Notes under the pieces: model-generated
What the model was told of the DNA's origin: nothing
What the model saw: only the letters and a program-made list of their open reading frames with translations
Database searches by the model: none
Part shown: piece by piece, positions 42,354 to 50,741 of the stretch
Layout of the letters: each line of letters opens with the position of its first letter
How positions within the stretch are numbered: the first letter of the stretch is position 1
Translations under genes and position numbers: made by a program
Assembly (NCBI GenBank): GCA_934096945.1
Contig: CAKOND010000002.1
Span: forward strand, 1 to 64,000
Direction of reading: 5' to 3'
DNA: 64,000 nt
DNA from: an uncultured Bacilli bacterium
GTDB taxonomy: Bacteria; Bacillota_I; Bacilli_A; RF39; UBA660

Positions 42354-43538
42354 TTGAATAGTGAAAATATTAATTTGATAATTAAATTACTCGAAGATTA
42401 TTTAAGTGAGTATAGAGAATTAAAAAATAAATATGAAGAATGTGAAATTAAAAAGCAATTGTTTGAACAATTAGAATTGTTTTTTCAACAAGGTTTTCAG
42501 TATTTAAATGAAAACAAATTATTTGTACCTGCTTTACTTGATGTAATATATCAAGATTCTTTATATGATGATTTATTTTATAATTCTTTAAGACAAGTGG
42601 AAGTAACAAATGATATGCGTAGTTTAAATAGATTTTTGAAATGTGTAAGAGTAGATAAAGAAGAAAATCTAAAAAATGGGGAAATTATTAAAAAACAAAT
42701 TGATAATAGAAAAAGTAAAGTAAAAAAAATAAAGTCGGATATATTATCCCTAAAAAAGGGAAGACCTCTTATGTATAATTATAATATTAAACAAATTTTA
42801 TCATATTATGAAACAAAAGGTGTTATAAGTTCTAAGGAGCTTATATTGTTAAATAATGAATTACAATATTATAATGGATCTTTAACGGATAAAAGTGTTG
42901 AATATGAAATAAAAAAGAAAAGATATGAAGAAATCCCTAATATATTAAATAGTGGTTTTGAATTAATTCAAGTAGATATTCATCCTAAGAGAAGAACTGT
43001 TTTAAATAATAATGCAAATAGAATTATAAATATGATAAATTGTATTGAAACTACTGATGAGTTGATTGAACTTTTTAATGTTAATAAAGATTTTTATAGA
43101 GATTTAAATGAATTTAAATATGTTATAAACGAAGTTATTAAATATTATTTAGATAATATACTTGATTATTATGAATTGTTATTAGATTCATCAATTTACC
43201 AAAATGCTATTGTTGTTGATGATGCTAAAGAAGAATATTTTAAATATTTGAAATTTTATTTAGCATCAAGACAGCATTTTAACGATTTGGATGAAGAATA
43301 TAATATAGAAAATGAAAATGTGAATGTTGAAGAAGACGTTAGTGAAGAAGAAGTTAAAGAACAAAAAGTGTTAGTTTTTTCTCATTCTTCAGTTGATCCT
43401 CTTAAAAGTAAATTGATAGCTGATTTAAAAGCAATTGAACCTGAAAGTATGAAGAACTTTATGATTTGCTTGAAAGATTCATACAGGGGAAAACTACTAG
43501 AGATGAATTTAAAGGTCTTCATGCTAAAGAAAATGTAA
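42354..43538 (+). CDS. Coiled-coil protein, first part of a frameshifted gene
   Basis: About 394 residues from a TTG start that follows AGGAAGTGG by six bases (a GTG at 42345 lies inside that site). Long helices rich in Lys, Glu and Asn (KLLEDYLSEYRELKNKYEEC, KKQIDNRKSKVKKIKSDILS) suggest a coiled coil; the later part has VLVFSHSSVDPLKSKLIADL. After about IEPE (43450) this frame degenerates into SMKNFMICLKDSYRG, while a second frame continues as KYEELYDLLERFIQG. So the true gene probably extends to 43795 across a one-base shift. Unknown family. Confidence 0.6.
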   Translation: MNSENINLIIKLLEDYLSEYRELKNKYEECEIKKQLFEQLELFFQQGFQYLNENKLFVPALLDVIYQDSLYDDLFYNSLRQVEVTNDMRSLNRFLKCVRVDKEENLKNGEIIKKQIDNRKSKVKKIKSDILSLKKGRPLMYNYNIKQILSYYETKGVISSKELILLNNELQYYNGSLTDKSVEYEIKKKRYEEIPNILNSGFELIQVDIHPKRRTVLNNNANRIINMINCIETTDELIELFNVNKDFYRDLNEFKYVINEVIKYYLDNILDYYELLLDSSIYQNAIVVDDAKEEYFKYLKFYLASRQHFNDLDEEYNIENENVNVEEDVSEEEVKEQKVLVFSHSSVDPLKSKLIADLKAIEPESMKNFMICLKDSYRGKLLEMNLKVFMLKKM

Positions 43539-43795
43539 GGAAAGGATTTTCTGAGTTAAGAGGAGATCAAGTAAGAATTGTGCTTAAACATTTAAAAGAT
43601 AATATTTATTGTGTTATGGGAGCTTTTATAAAAAAAGCAAGTAGAGATAATAAAAATTATAATGAACAAAGAGCTAGAATAGTAACGGATATAAGTACTA
43701 AAGAAAATGAAATAAGAGAAATAGAACTTGGTAAAAAAACTATGGAAGAAGTAGGTAGAATAGTAGAGGAAAATAGTAGAAAAGGATCTAGATGA
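43466..43795 (+). CDS. RelE/HigB-like C-terminal domain, second part of the frameshifted gene
   Basis: This frame, entered from about 43448, encodes KYEELYDLLERFIQGKTTRD and GFSELRGDQVRIVLKHLKDN then IYCVMGAFIKKASRDNKNYN. The RIV...N.Y...AF.KKA pattern is typical of RelE/ParE/HigB-type toxins (beta strands followed by Phe-x-Lys-Lys and a C-terminal helix), which cleave ribosome-bound mRNA or block gyrase. It ends with a coiled tail (KENEIREIELGKKTMEEVGR). There is no antitoxin-like gene beside it. Whether the frame change is a mutation, a programmed slip or an assembly error cannot be told. Confidence 0.55.
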   Translation: MLERFIQGKTTRDEFKGLHAKENVRKGFSELRGDQVRIVLKHLKDNIYCVMGAFIKKASRDNKNYNEQRARIVTDISTKENEIREIELGKKTMEEVGRIVEENSRKGSR

Positions 43796-43811
43796 TTCTT
43801 TTCTTTTTTTC
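43778..43811 (+). terminator. Rho-independent terminator
   Basis: AGAAAAGGATC, loop TAGAT, GATTCTTTTCT (one G-T pair) then T-run, overlapping the stop of the RelE-like frame. Confidence 0.75.
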
Positions 43812-43841
43812 TTTACAATATACCCAGTAGGGGTGTATAAT
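43812..43841 (+). promoter_or_regulatory. Promoter of the csoR-suf operon
   Basis: TTTACA and TATAAT with 18-base spacing. The space between the boxes holds the CsoR-type operator. Confidence 0.7.
43821..43837. promoter_or_regulatory. CsoR-type operator
   Basis: TACCCAGTAGGGGTGTA: a near-palindrome of TACCC and GGG(T)GTA, the G/C tract pattern bound by CsoR/RcnR repressors, lying between -35 and -10 and just before the regulator gene itself, so autoregulation is expected. Confidence 0.65.
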
Positions 43842-43859
43842 ATGTACCAGGTGGTAATT

Positions 43860-44162
43860 ATGCATGAAGTATGTAAAATGTGCAAGAAAAATAAACATAG
43901 ATGTGAAGAAGAAAAACAAAAAATAATAAAAAGACTAAATGTAATTGAAGGTCAAATAAGGGGAATAAAACAGATGGTTGAAGATGATAGATATTGTAGT
44001 GATATTATTATGCAACTATCGGCATCAATGCATTCTTTAAAAAGTCTTGGAAATAATATGCTTAAAAGTCATATGAAAACATGTATGGTTGATAATGTGA
44101 AAAATGATAAATTAGATATAATAGATGAAGTAATAACTTTGGTTGAAAAAATTAATAAGTAA
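43860..44162 (+). CDS. CsoR/RcnR-family transcriptional repressor
   Basis: A 100-residue all-helical regulator. KRLNVIEGQIRGIKQMVEDD is the DNA-binding face of the family; the metal/sulfur ligands are the Cys of DRYCSD, His of KSHM and Cys of KTCM (the C-H-C set of CsoR). The N terminus has extra Cys (HEVCKMCKKNKHRC). CsoR senses Cu(I); relatives with this set (CstR) sense persulfide, which would suit control of Fe-S assembly. ATG at 43860 follows AGGTGG. Next gene, sufC, begins ten bases after the stop. Confidence 0.85.
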   Translation: MHEVCKMCKKNKHRCEEEKQKIIKRLNVIEGQIRGIKQMVEDDRYCSDIIMQLSASMHSLKSLGNNMLKSHMKTCMVDNVKNDKLDIIDEVITLVEKINK

Positions 44163-44172
44163 GGTGGTAATT

Positions 44173-44904
44173 ATGTTAAGTATAAAGAATTTAGTTGTTA
44201 GTTTAAAAAATGAGGATAAAAAAATATTAGATGGTCTTTCTTTAGATGTTGGTAATGGTGAAGTTCATGCTATAATGGGACCAAATGGTACAGGAAAATC
44301 TACACTTTCTAAGGCTATAATGGGACACTTTTTATTTGAAGTAAATGATGGGGAAATAGTATTTAACGGTGTAAAAATAAATGATTTGAGTGTTGATGAA
44401 AGAGCAAAACTTGGTATTTTTTTAGCTATGCAGGATCCAACTGTAGTGGAAGGTGTTACAAATAGCGAGTTTTTAAAAAGTGCTTATGAAGAACAAACTG
44501 GTAAACATATAGATTATTTTAAATTTATAAATGATGTTAATAAATCTTTAGATGATTTAAAGTTTTCTCGTGATATGATACATAGACATGTAAATGCTGG
44601 ATTTTCTGGTGGTGAAAAAAAGAAAAATGAAGTTTTGCAAATTAAAATGCTAAAACCTAAACTTATTATATTAGATGAAATAGATTCTGGACTTGATGTG
44701 GACTCTTTAAAAACTGTGGCTGAAAATATAAATGAATATAAAAAGGAAAATCCAGATACTCAGGTACTTATTATTACACATTATCCAAGAATACTTGAAA
44801 TGATTAAGCCTGATTATGTTCATATTATGAAAGATGGTAAGATTGTTAAAACTGGGGATATGTCTTTAGCAATTGAAACTGAACAAGTAGGTTATAATGA
44901 ATAA
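44173..44904 (+). CDS. sufC: Fe-S cluster assembly ATPase SufC
   Basis: A 243-residue ABC-type ATPase of the SUF scaffold complex SufBCD. Walker A GPNGTGKSTLSK, signature AGFSGGEKKKNEVLQ and Walker B LIILDEIDSGLDVDSL are those of SufC. It powers conformational change in SufB-SufD during cluster assembly. ATG at 44173 has AGGTGG upstream; an in-frame upstream TTG overlaps csoR and is not chosen. Overlaps sufD by eight bases. Confidence 0.95.
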   Translation: MLSIKNLVVSLKNEDKKILDGLSLDVGNGEVHAIMGPNGTGKSTLSKAIMGHFLFEVNDGEIVFNGVKINDLSVDERAKLGIFLAMQDPTVVEGVTNSEFLKSAYEEQTGKHIDYFKFINDVNKSLDDLKFSRDMIHRHVNAGFSGGEKKKNEVLQIKMLKPKLIILDEIDSGLDVDSLKTVAENINEYKKENPDTQVLIITHYPRILEMIKPDYVHIMKDGKIVKTGDMSLAIETEQVGYNE

Positions 44905-45475
44905 AGTTATATATATAAATAATGATGGTGTATTTAATATAAATAAAGATGAGACTTTAGAAATATATCATTATGTTGTGGATAAAAGTGTAAATATAAA
45001 AATTAATTTAAATGGAGAAAATGCTAAGGTTATATATCATTTAAGTATTATAAGTAATAATGATAATGTGTGTAAAGTTGATGTTAATCATGTGGCAAGT
45101 AATACTGAAAGTAATATTATATGTCATGGTGTTAATACTGGAAATAAAAAATTAGAATTTAATGTAATAGGTTTAGTACCTAAAGATATAAGTAAATGTG
45201 TTTGTAAAGAGGAAAATCAAATAATTAATTTAAAGGACGGAGAAAGTGTTATTAAACCTAATTTGCTTATTAGAAATTATGATACTTTTTCAAATCATGC
45301 AGCTTATATCGGAGAATTTAGTAAAGATAAATTGTTTTATTTAAAAAGTAGGGGTATAAGTGATGCAAATGCAACTAAATTACTTATGGAAGGTTTACTT
45401 CTTGGTGATGGTGATAGAGAAAATGTTATAGTTAAAGAATTTGTGGATAATTTGAAGGAGGTATATAATGGATAA
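44897..45475 (+). CDS. sufD: Short SufD-like scaffold protein
   Basis: A 192-residue protein with the C-terminal half of a SufB/SufD beta-helix (NVIGLVPKDISKCVCKEENQ, LIRNYDTFSNHAAYIGEFSK) and the typical helical end (LFYLKSRGISDANATKLLME). Normal SufD has about 430 residues, so the N-terminal half is missing, yet the frame is clean and translationally coupled to both neighbours (overlaps sufC and sufU by eight bases), which argues for a functional mini-SufD rather than decay. Confidence 0.8.
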   Translation: MNKVIYINNDGVFNINKDETLEIYHYVVDKSVNIKINLNGENAKVIYHLSIISNNDNVCKVDVNHVASNTESNIICHGVNTGNKKLEFNVIGLVPKDISKCVCKEENQIINLKDGESVIKPNLLIRNYDTFSNHAAYIGEFSKDKLFYLKSRGISDANATKLLMEGLLLGDGDRENVIVKEFVDNLKEVYNG

Positions 45476-45893
45476 AGAAACTAAAAGAGAAATAATACTT
45501 GATAATTATCAAAATCCTACGAATAGAGGTTTAGTGGAAGATGCAACCTATAAAAAAGCTAATACTAGAAGTAATTCATGTATAGATAATATAGATTTAA
45601 TGATGAAAATAGAAGATGGAAAAGTAGTAGATGCTTGTTTTGATGGTGAAGCTTGTGCAATATGTACAAGTAGTACGAGTATTATTGTGAAAAGTTTGAT
45701 TGGTAAAAGTGTAGATGAAGCAAAGAACATAATTAAAAATTATCAAAATATGATAAATGAAGAAGATTATGATCCTGAAGTACTTGGTGAGCTTAATGCT
45801 TTTGATGAGATTTATATGCAACCAGCTAGAAAAAATTGTGCTCTTCTTTCAAGTAAAAGTGCTGTTAAAATATTAGATGAAGTAGGTAAGTAA
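45468..45893 (+). CDS. sufU: SufU, Zn-dependent sulfur transfer protein
   Basis: A 141-residue member of the SufU/IscU-like family. Ligand Cys are in SNSCIDNI, GEACAICTSS (two) and ARKNCALL, with Asp near the first. In Firmicutes SufU takes persulfide sulfur from SufS and passes it to SufBCD. The cysteine desulfurase gene sufS that normally lies just before sufU is absent here, so SufU must work with a desulfurase encoded elsewhere. Confidence 0.92.
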   Translation: MDKETKREIILDNYQNPTNRGLVEDATYKKANTRSNSCIDNIDLMMKIEDGKVVDACFDGEACAICTSSTSIIVKSLIGKSVDEAKNIIKNYQNMINEEDYDPEVLGELNAFDEIYMQPARKNCALLSSKSAVKILDEVGK

Positions 45894-45894
45894 T

Positions 45895-47208
45895 ATGGAA
45901 ATAGTTGGATTAAGTGAAGCAAGCGTAAGAAAAATATCTGAAATAAAAGGTGAAGAGTCTTGGGTTTTAGATTATAGATTAAATGGATATAGGTCTTTTG
46001 TGAGTCAAGATATGCCTAAGTTTGGACCAGAAATTAATCTTAATTTTGATGATGTTATTTATTATAAGAGTAATGATGCTGATAAAAGACTTGAAAATAA
46101 TTGGAATAATATTTTAAAACCTGTAGTTGATGAGCTTGATAGTGTTGGTGTTTTAGAAAGCGAAAAACATTTTGGTGGCATGGGTGTTCAATATGAAAGT
46201 GAAGTAATTTATCATAATATGATTGATGAACTTGAAAAGAAACATGTTATTTTTACATCAATTGAAGATGCTATTAAAAGGTATCCTGATTTAGTTAAAA
46301 AGTATTTCGGTAAAATTGTGTCTTTCGCTGAAAATAAATTTGCTGCCTTAAATGCGGCGGTATTTAGTGGTGGTTCCTTTATTTATGTTCCTAAAAATAC
46401 AGTGCTTGATAGACCACTTCAAAGTTATTTTAGAATTAATAGTAAAAATATGGGACAATTTGAAAGGACACTTATAATTGTTGATGATAATTCTAGTTTG
46501 CATTATGTTGAAGGGTGTACTGCACCTAGTTATAGTGAGTCTAGTTTGCATGCTGCAATTGTGGAAATTTATGTTGGTAAAAATGCTAAATGTAGATATT
46601 CTACGGTACAAAATTGGGCTACAAATGTGTATAATTTAGTAACTAAAAGAGCTGTAGTGGATGATAATGGCATAATGGAATGGATTGATGGTAATATTGG
46701 TTCTAAAGTTACGATGAAATATCCTTGTTGTGTATTAAAAGGTGATAATTCCAGAGGAACATGTATTACAATAAGTGTTGCTAAATCTAATCAAGAACAA
46801 GATAGTGGTGCTCGAATGATACATATTGGCAAGAATACAAAAAGTAATATTGTTTCTAAAAGTATAGCAGGTTCTGGTGGAAATGCCACATATCGTGGAA
46901 AAGTTGATATTAAAAAAAGTGCAATTAATAGTGAAGCAATGGTTAAATGTGATAGCTTAATACTTGATGATAAATCGATGAGTGATACAATACCTGTGAA
47001 TGTTGTGGGTAATATATCTAGTAATATTGAGCACGAAGCAACTGTTTCTAAAATTAGTGATGATGTGTTATTTTATTTAATGAGTAGAGGTATTCCTGAA
47101 GAGAGAGCAACTGAGCTTATAGTACTTGGTTTTATAGATGAATTTAAAGAAGAACTTCCGATGGAATATGCTGTTGAGTTAAATCAATTAATAAGGAGAA
47201 ATTTGTGA
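45895..47208 (+). CDS. sufB: Fe-S cluster assembly scaffold SufB
   Basis: A 437-residue scaffold. FRINSKNMGQFERTLIIVDD, SLHYVEGCTAPSYSESSLHA, RYSTVQNWATNVYNLVTKRA and VTMKYPCCVLKGDNSRG are diagnostic SufB blocks; the C terminus has NIEHEATVSKISDDVLFYLM and SRGIPEERATELIVLGF. It receives sulfur and iron and holds the nascent cluster with SufC and SufD. Slightly shorter than the common 465 residues at the N terminus. Last gene of the csoR-suf operon, one base after sufU. Confidence 0.95.
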   Translation: MEIVGLSEASVRKISEIKGEESWVLDYRLNGYRSFVSQDMPKFGPEINLNFDDVIYYKSNDADKRLENNWNNILKPVVDELDSVGVLESEKHFGGMGVQYESEVIYHNMIDELEKKHVIFTSIEDAIKRYPDLVKKYFGKIVSFAENKFAALNAAVFSGGSFIYVPKNTVLDRPLQSYFRINSKNMGQFERTLIIVDDNSSLHYVEGCTAPSYSESSLHAAIVEIYVGKNAKCRYSTVQNWATNVYNLVTKRAVVDDNGIMEWIDGNIGSKVTMKYPCCVLKGDNSRGTCITISVAKSNQEQDSGARMIHIGKNTKSNIVSKSIAGSGGNATYRGKVDIKKSAINSEAMVKCDSLILDDKSMSDTIPVNVVGNISSNIEHEATVSKISDDVLFYLMSRGIPEERATELIVLGFIDEFKEELPMEYAVELNQLIRRNL

Positions 47209-47226
47209 TAATTCACAAATTTTTTC
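47199..47226 (+). terminator. Terminator of the suf operon
   Basis: AAATTTGTG, loop, CACAAATTT and TTTTC, overlapping the sufB stop. Confidence 0.8.
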
Positions 47227-47280
47227 TTGTGTAAAAGTGTTATTTTTGGTACAATATACCTAGTTAAGAAGGCGGAGAAA

Positions 47281-47553
47281 ATGAAAATTAATTTTGATAA
47301 AATAGAACATATTTATGGAAAAAGTGTAATTGATAGTATTTATGATATGAGAGAAGATATTATGAAAAATGTTGAGTACTTTTATATGCTTGGTTTTAGT
47401 GATACAGAAGATATATTTGAAAGACAAGTTATGTTTTTTATATGTAGTCATGATGAATTTAAAGATAAAATGAATAAATTGATAAATAAGCTTGGTGCTA
47501 ATTATGTAGAAATGGTGGAGGAAGATATTAGTTTACTTGATGAACTTTTGTAA
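47281..47553 (+). CDS. Small helical protein preceding the solenoid array
   Basis: A 90-residue protein, MKINFDKIEHIYGKSVIDSI at the start and EYFYMLGFSDTEDIFERQVM in the middle, ending VEMVEEDISLLDELL. Tyr-x-Leu-Gly-Phe followed by a helix recalls the small protein at 12124 and single mTERF-like repeats. ATG at 47281 is preferred, with GGCGGAG six bases upstream. It starts the operon of solenoid genes (12 bases before the first) and could be their partner. Confidence 0.65.
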   Translation: MKINFDKIEHIYGKSVIDSIYDMREDIMKNVEYFYMLGFSDTEDIFERQVMFFICSHDEFKDKMNKLINKLGANYVEMVEEDISLLDELL

Positions 47554-47565
47554 TGGGGGATTTTT

Positions 47566-49116
47566 ATGATTGGAAAATATGAGTTAGATGAATTGCTTAG
47601 CAAATATGGTGTTGATGCAAGTAAGGTTGTAGGTAAAAATAGCAATGTATTAACATATGGTGAATATCAAGAGATTAAAAATGTTCTTGAGTTTTTAGTG
47701 TGTGAATGCAGGATTAGTCCAAGAAATATTGAGAAGTGTCCAAGTATACTTTCATATAACACACAAAATATCAGAGAAAATTATGAATTTTTAAAAAATA
47801 GTAACGTTAATTTAAGCAGTGTTGGAACTACATTACATGTTTTATGTGCAAATCCTAACGATTTAAAGAAAACTTATAAATATATTTTAGAAAATTATGG
47901 AATGGGATATATTAATAGAACAACATCGATATTAGCTATTAATGTTGATAGAATTAAAGAAATAGAAAAAATGTTAGATGATAAGTCTTTGGTGATTTCA
48001 GCTGCAGTATCCCGTTTATCTATAGCTGATATATTAAAAGATATAACTTTTTGTAAAAAAAATAATATTCCGATTACAGTCATTGTGTTTCAAAAAAAGT
48101 CGGATGAAATAGAAAGAATAGTAAAGGTTTGTAAAGAAAACAAAATTTCAATCACAGATAGCGTTTTTCGCCAAACAGCTGATGAAATAGAAAGAATAAT
48201 TAAGGTTTGTAAAGAAAATAATATTTTAATTTCAGACAGTGTTTTTCGCCAAACAGCAGGTGAAATAGAGAGAATAATAAAGGTTTGTCAAGAAAATAAT
48301 ATTCCAATCACAGGAAGTGTGTTTAAAAAAAAGTCGGATGAAATAGAAAGAATAGTAAAGGTTTGTCAAAAAAATAATATTCCTATAATGGGAGATGTTT
48401 TTCGAAGAACTGCTGATGAAATAGAACAAATAATTATAATATGTAATGAAAATAATGTTCCTATAACGGGAAGTGTGTTTAAAAAAACAGCAGATGAAAT
48501 AGAAAGAATAGTAAAGGTTTGTCAAGAAAATAACATACCAATAATAGATAGTGCGTTTTTAAAAACAGCAGCTGAAATAGAAAAAATAATTAAAGTTTGC
48601 CAAGAAAATAATATACCAATAACAGGAAGTGTGTTTTATAAAACAGCAGCTGAAATAGAAAAAATAATAAAAATTTGCCAAGAAAATAATATACCAATAA
48701 CAGGTAGTGTGTTTAAAAAAACAGCAGATGAAATAGAAGAAATAGTAAAAGTTTGCCGAGAAAATAATATAATAATATCAGGCAGTTTATTTAATAAAAA
48801 TGCAGAAGATCTACAGGCTTCAATTGATTATGTAAAAAGTGCTTATGGACAAGAATATTTAGTTCCATTGGTAGTTAATAAAAATGTAAAACATTTACAA
48901 GAAGTGTTTCCTTATTTAGATTTTTTAGGTTTACTTCCGTATGTTATAAAAAGTGCATCTATTTTGTTGTTGACTTTGGATGAAATAATGGAAAGAAAAG
49001 AATATATAGAAAGTCATGGAGAAAGTCTAGTAACGAAAACGGGTAGATTTAATTCTATATTTGGTCTTTCAAAGAAAAATTATGAAAAATTATGTGGTAT
49101 GCGGGTGAGGTTATGA
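47566..49116 (+). CDS. Solenoid repeat protein 1 of a four-gene array
   Basis: A 516-residue protein. Residues 1-150 are helical with mTERF-like blocks (SPRNIEKCPSILSYNTQNIR then ENYEFLKNSNVNLSSVGTTL). Residues about 153-413 are ten 26-residue repeats of the type xDEIERIIKVCKENN plus IPITGSVFxKT, with nearly invariant Ile, Cys and Phe. The C-terminal 100 residues (VPLVVNKNVKHLQEV ... RFNSIFGLSKKNYEKLCGM) form a conserved cap. No signal peptide, membrane segment or enzyme motif. The regular alpha solenoid suggests binding of RNA, DNA or peptide. GGGGGA site; start of the next gene overlaps its stop (ATGA). Confidence 0.75.
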   Translation: MIGKYELDELLSKYGVDASKVVGKNSNVLTYGEYQEIKNVLEFLVCECRISPRNIEKCPSILSYNTQNIRENYEFLKNSNVNLSSVGTTLHVLCANPNDLKKTYKYILENYGMGYINRTTSILAINVDRIKEIEKMLDDKSLVISAAVSRLSIADILKDITFCKKNNIPITVIVFQKKSDEIERIVKVCKENKISITDSVFRQTADEIERIIKVCKENNILISDSVFRQTAGEIERIIKVCQENNIPITGSVFKKKSDEIERIVKVCQKNNIPIMGDVFRRTADEIEQIIIICNENNVPITGSVFKKTADEIERIVKVCQENNIPIIDSAFLKTAAEIEKIIKVCQENNIPITGSVFYKTAAEIEKIIKICQENNIPITGSVFKKTADEIEEIVKVCRENNIIISGSLFNKNAEDLQASIDYVKSAYGQEYLVPLVVNKNVKHLQEVFPYLDFLGLLPYVIKSASILLLTLDEIMERKEYIESHGESLVTKTGRFNSIFGLSKKNYEKLCGMRVRL

Positions 49117-50741
49117 TTGGAAGTTATGAGTTAGGTGAATTGCTTAGCAAATATGGGGTTGATGAAAAGAAGGTTGTAAGAAAAAATGATAATGTATTAA
49201 CGTATGGTGAGTATCAAGAGATTAAAAATGTTCTTGAATTTTTAGTGCATGAATGTGGAATTAGCCCTAGAAATATTGAGAAGTGTCCAAGTATACTTTC
49301 ATATAACACACAAAATATCAGAGAAAATTATAAGTTTTTAAAAAATAGTAACATTAATTTAAGCAGTGTTGGAACTACATTACATGTTTTATGTGCAAAT
49401 CCTAGTGATTTAAAGGAAACTTATAATTATGTTTTAGAAAATTATGGAATGGGATATATTAATAGAACAACATCGATATTAGCTATTAATGTTGATAGAA
49501 TTAAGAAAATCGAAAAAATGTTAAATGATAAGTCTTTGGTGATTTCAGCTGCAGTATCCCGTTTATCTATAGCTGATATATTAAAAGATATAACTTTTTG
49601 TAAAAAAAATAATATTCCGATTACAGTCATTGTGTTTCAAAAAAAGTCGGATGAAATAGAAAGAATAGTAAAGGTTTGTAAAGAAAATAATATACCAATA
49701 ACAGGAGGTGTTTTTCGAAGAACTGCTGATGAAATAGAAAAAATAATTATAATATGTAATGAAAATAATATTCCTATAACGGGAAGTGTTTTTCAAAAAA
49801 ATGTTGAAGAAATAAAAAAGATAATTGCTATTTGTCAAGAAAATAATATTTTAATTACAGGCGGTGTGTTCTTAAAAACAGCAAATGAAATAGAACAAAT
49901 AATTAAGGTTTGTAAAGAGAATAACATACCAATAACAGGCAGTGTGTTCTTAAAATCAGCGGACGAAATAGAAAGAATAGTAAAGGTTTGTAAGGAAAAT
50001 AATATACCAATAACAGGAAATGTTTTTCGAAGAACTGTTGATGAAATAGAACAAATAATTATAATATGTAAAGAAAATAATATTCCTATAACGGGAAGTG
50101 TTTTTCAAAAAAATGTTGATGAAATAAAAAAGATAATTGCTATTTGTCAAGAAAATAATATTTCAATAATAGGAAATGTGTTTCTGAAAACAGCAGATGA
50201 AATAGAAAGAATAATAAAGATTTGTCAAGAAAACAATACTCCAATATTAGGTAGTGTGTTCTTAAAATCAGCAGATGAAATAGAAAAAATAATCAAGGTA
50301 TGCAAGAAAAATAATATTCCGATAACAGGAAATGTGTTTCTGAAAACAGCAGATGAAATAGAAAGAATAATTAAGATTTGTCAAGAAAATAATATACTGA
50401 TTACAGGCAGTGTGTTTCAAAAAAAAGTTGCTGAATTACAAGTTTCAATCGATTATGTAAAAAGTGTTTATGGTCAAGAATATTTAGTTCCTCTGGTAGT
50501 TAATAAGAATGTAAAACATTTACAAGAAGTATTGCCTTATTTAGATTCTTTGGGTTTACTTCCATATGTTATTAAAAGTGCATCTATTTTGTTGTTGACT
50601 TTGGATGAAATAATAGAAAGAAAAGAATATATAGAAAGTCATGGAGAAAGTCTGGTAACTAAAACAGGTAGGTTTAATTCTGTATTTGGCCTTTCAAAGA
50701 AAAATTATGAAAAATTACGTGGTATGCAGGTGAATTTATGA
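49113..50741 (+). CDS. Solenoid repeat protein 2 of a four-gene array
   Basis: A 542-residue paralogue with eleven 26-residue repeats. N-terminal domain and C-terminal cap are almost the same as in protein 1 (for example MGYINRTTSILAINVDRIK), but the order and identity of the middle repeats differ: units with EEIKKIIAICQENN and VFLKSADEIE occur here and not in protein 1. GGGTGAGG, inside the end of the previous gene, is the ribosome binding site for the ATG at 49113. Confidence 0.75.
   Translation: MIGSYELGELLSKYGVDEKKVVRKNDNVLTYGEYQEIKNVLEFLVHECGISPRNIEKCPSILSYNTQNIRENYKFLKNSNINLSSVGTTLHVLCANPSDLKETYNYVLENYGMGYINRTTSILAINVDRIKKIEKMLNDKSLVISAAVSRLSIADILKDITFCKKNNIPITVIVFQKKSDEIERIVKVCKENNIPITGGVFRRTADEIEKIIIICNENNIPITGSVFQKNVEEIKKIIAICQENNILITGGVFLKTANEIEQIIKVCKENNIPITGSVFLKSADEIERIVKVCKENNIPITGNVFRRTVDEIEQIIIICKENNIPITGSVFQKNVDEIKKIIAICQENNISIIGNVFLKTADEIERIIKICQENNTPILGSVFLKSADEIEKIIKVCKKNNIPITGNVFLKTADEIERIIKICQENNILITGSVFQKKVAELQVSIDYVKSVYGQEYLVPLVVNKNVKHLQEVLPYLDSLGLLPYVIKSASILLLTLDEIIERKEYIESHGESLVTKTGRFNSVFGLSKKNYEKLRGMQVNL

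Noticed and set aside
48050..48800. CRISPR-like regular 78-base repeats
   Set aside because: They are in-frame coding repeats without unique non-coding spacers, and translate to a regular 26-residue protein repeat.
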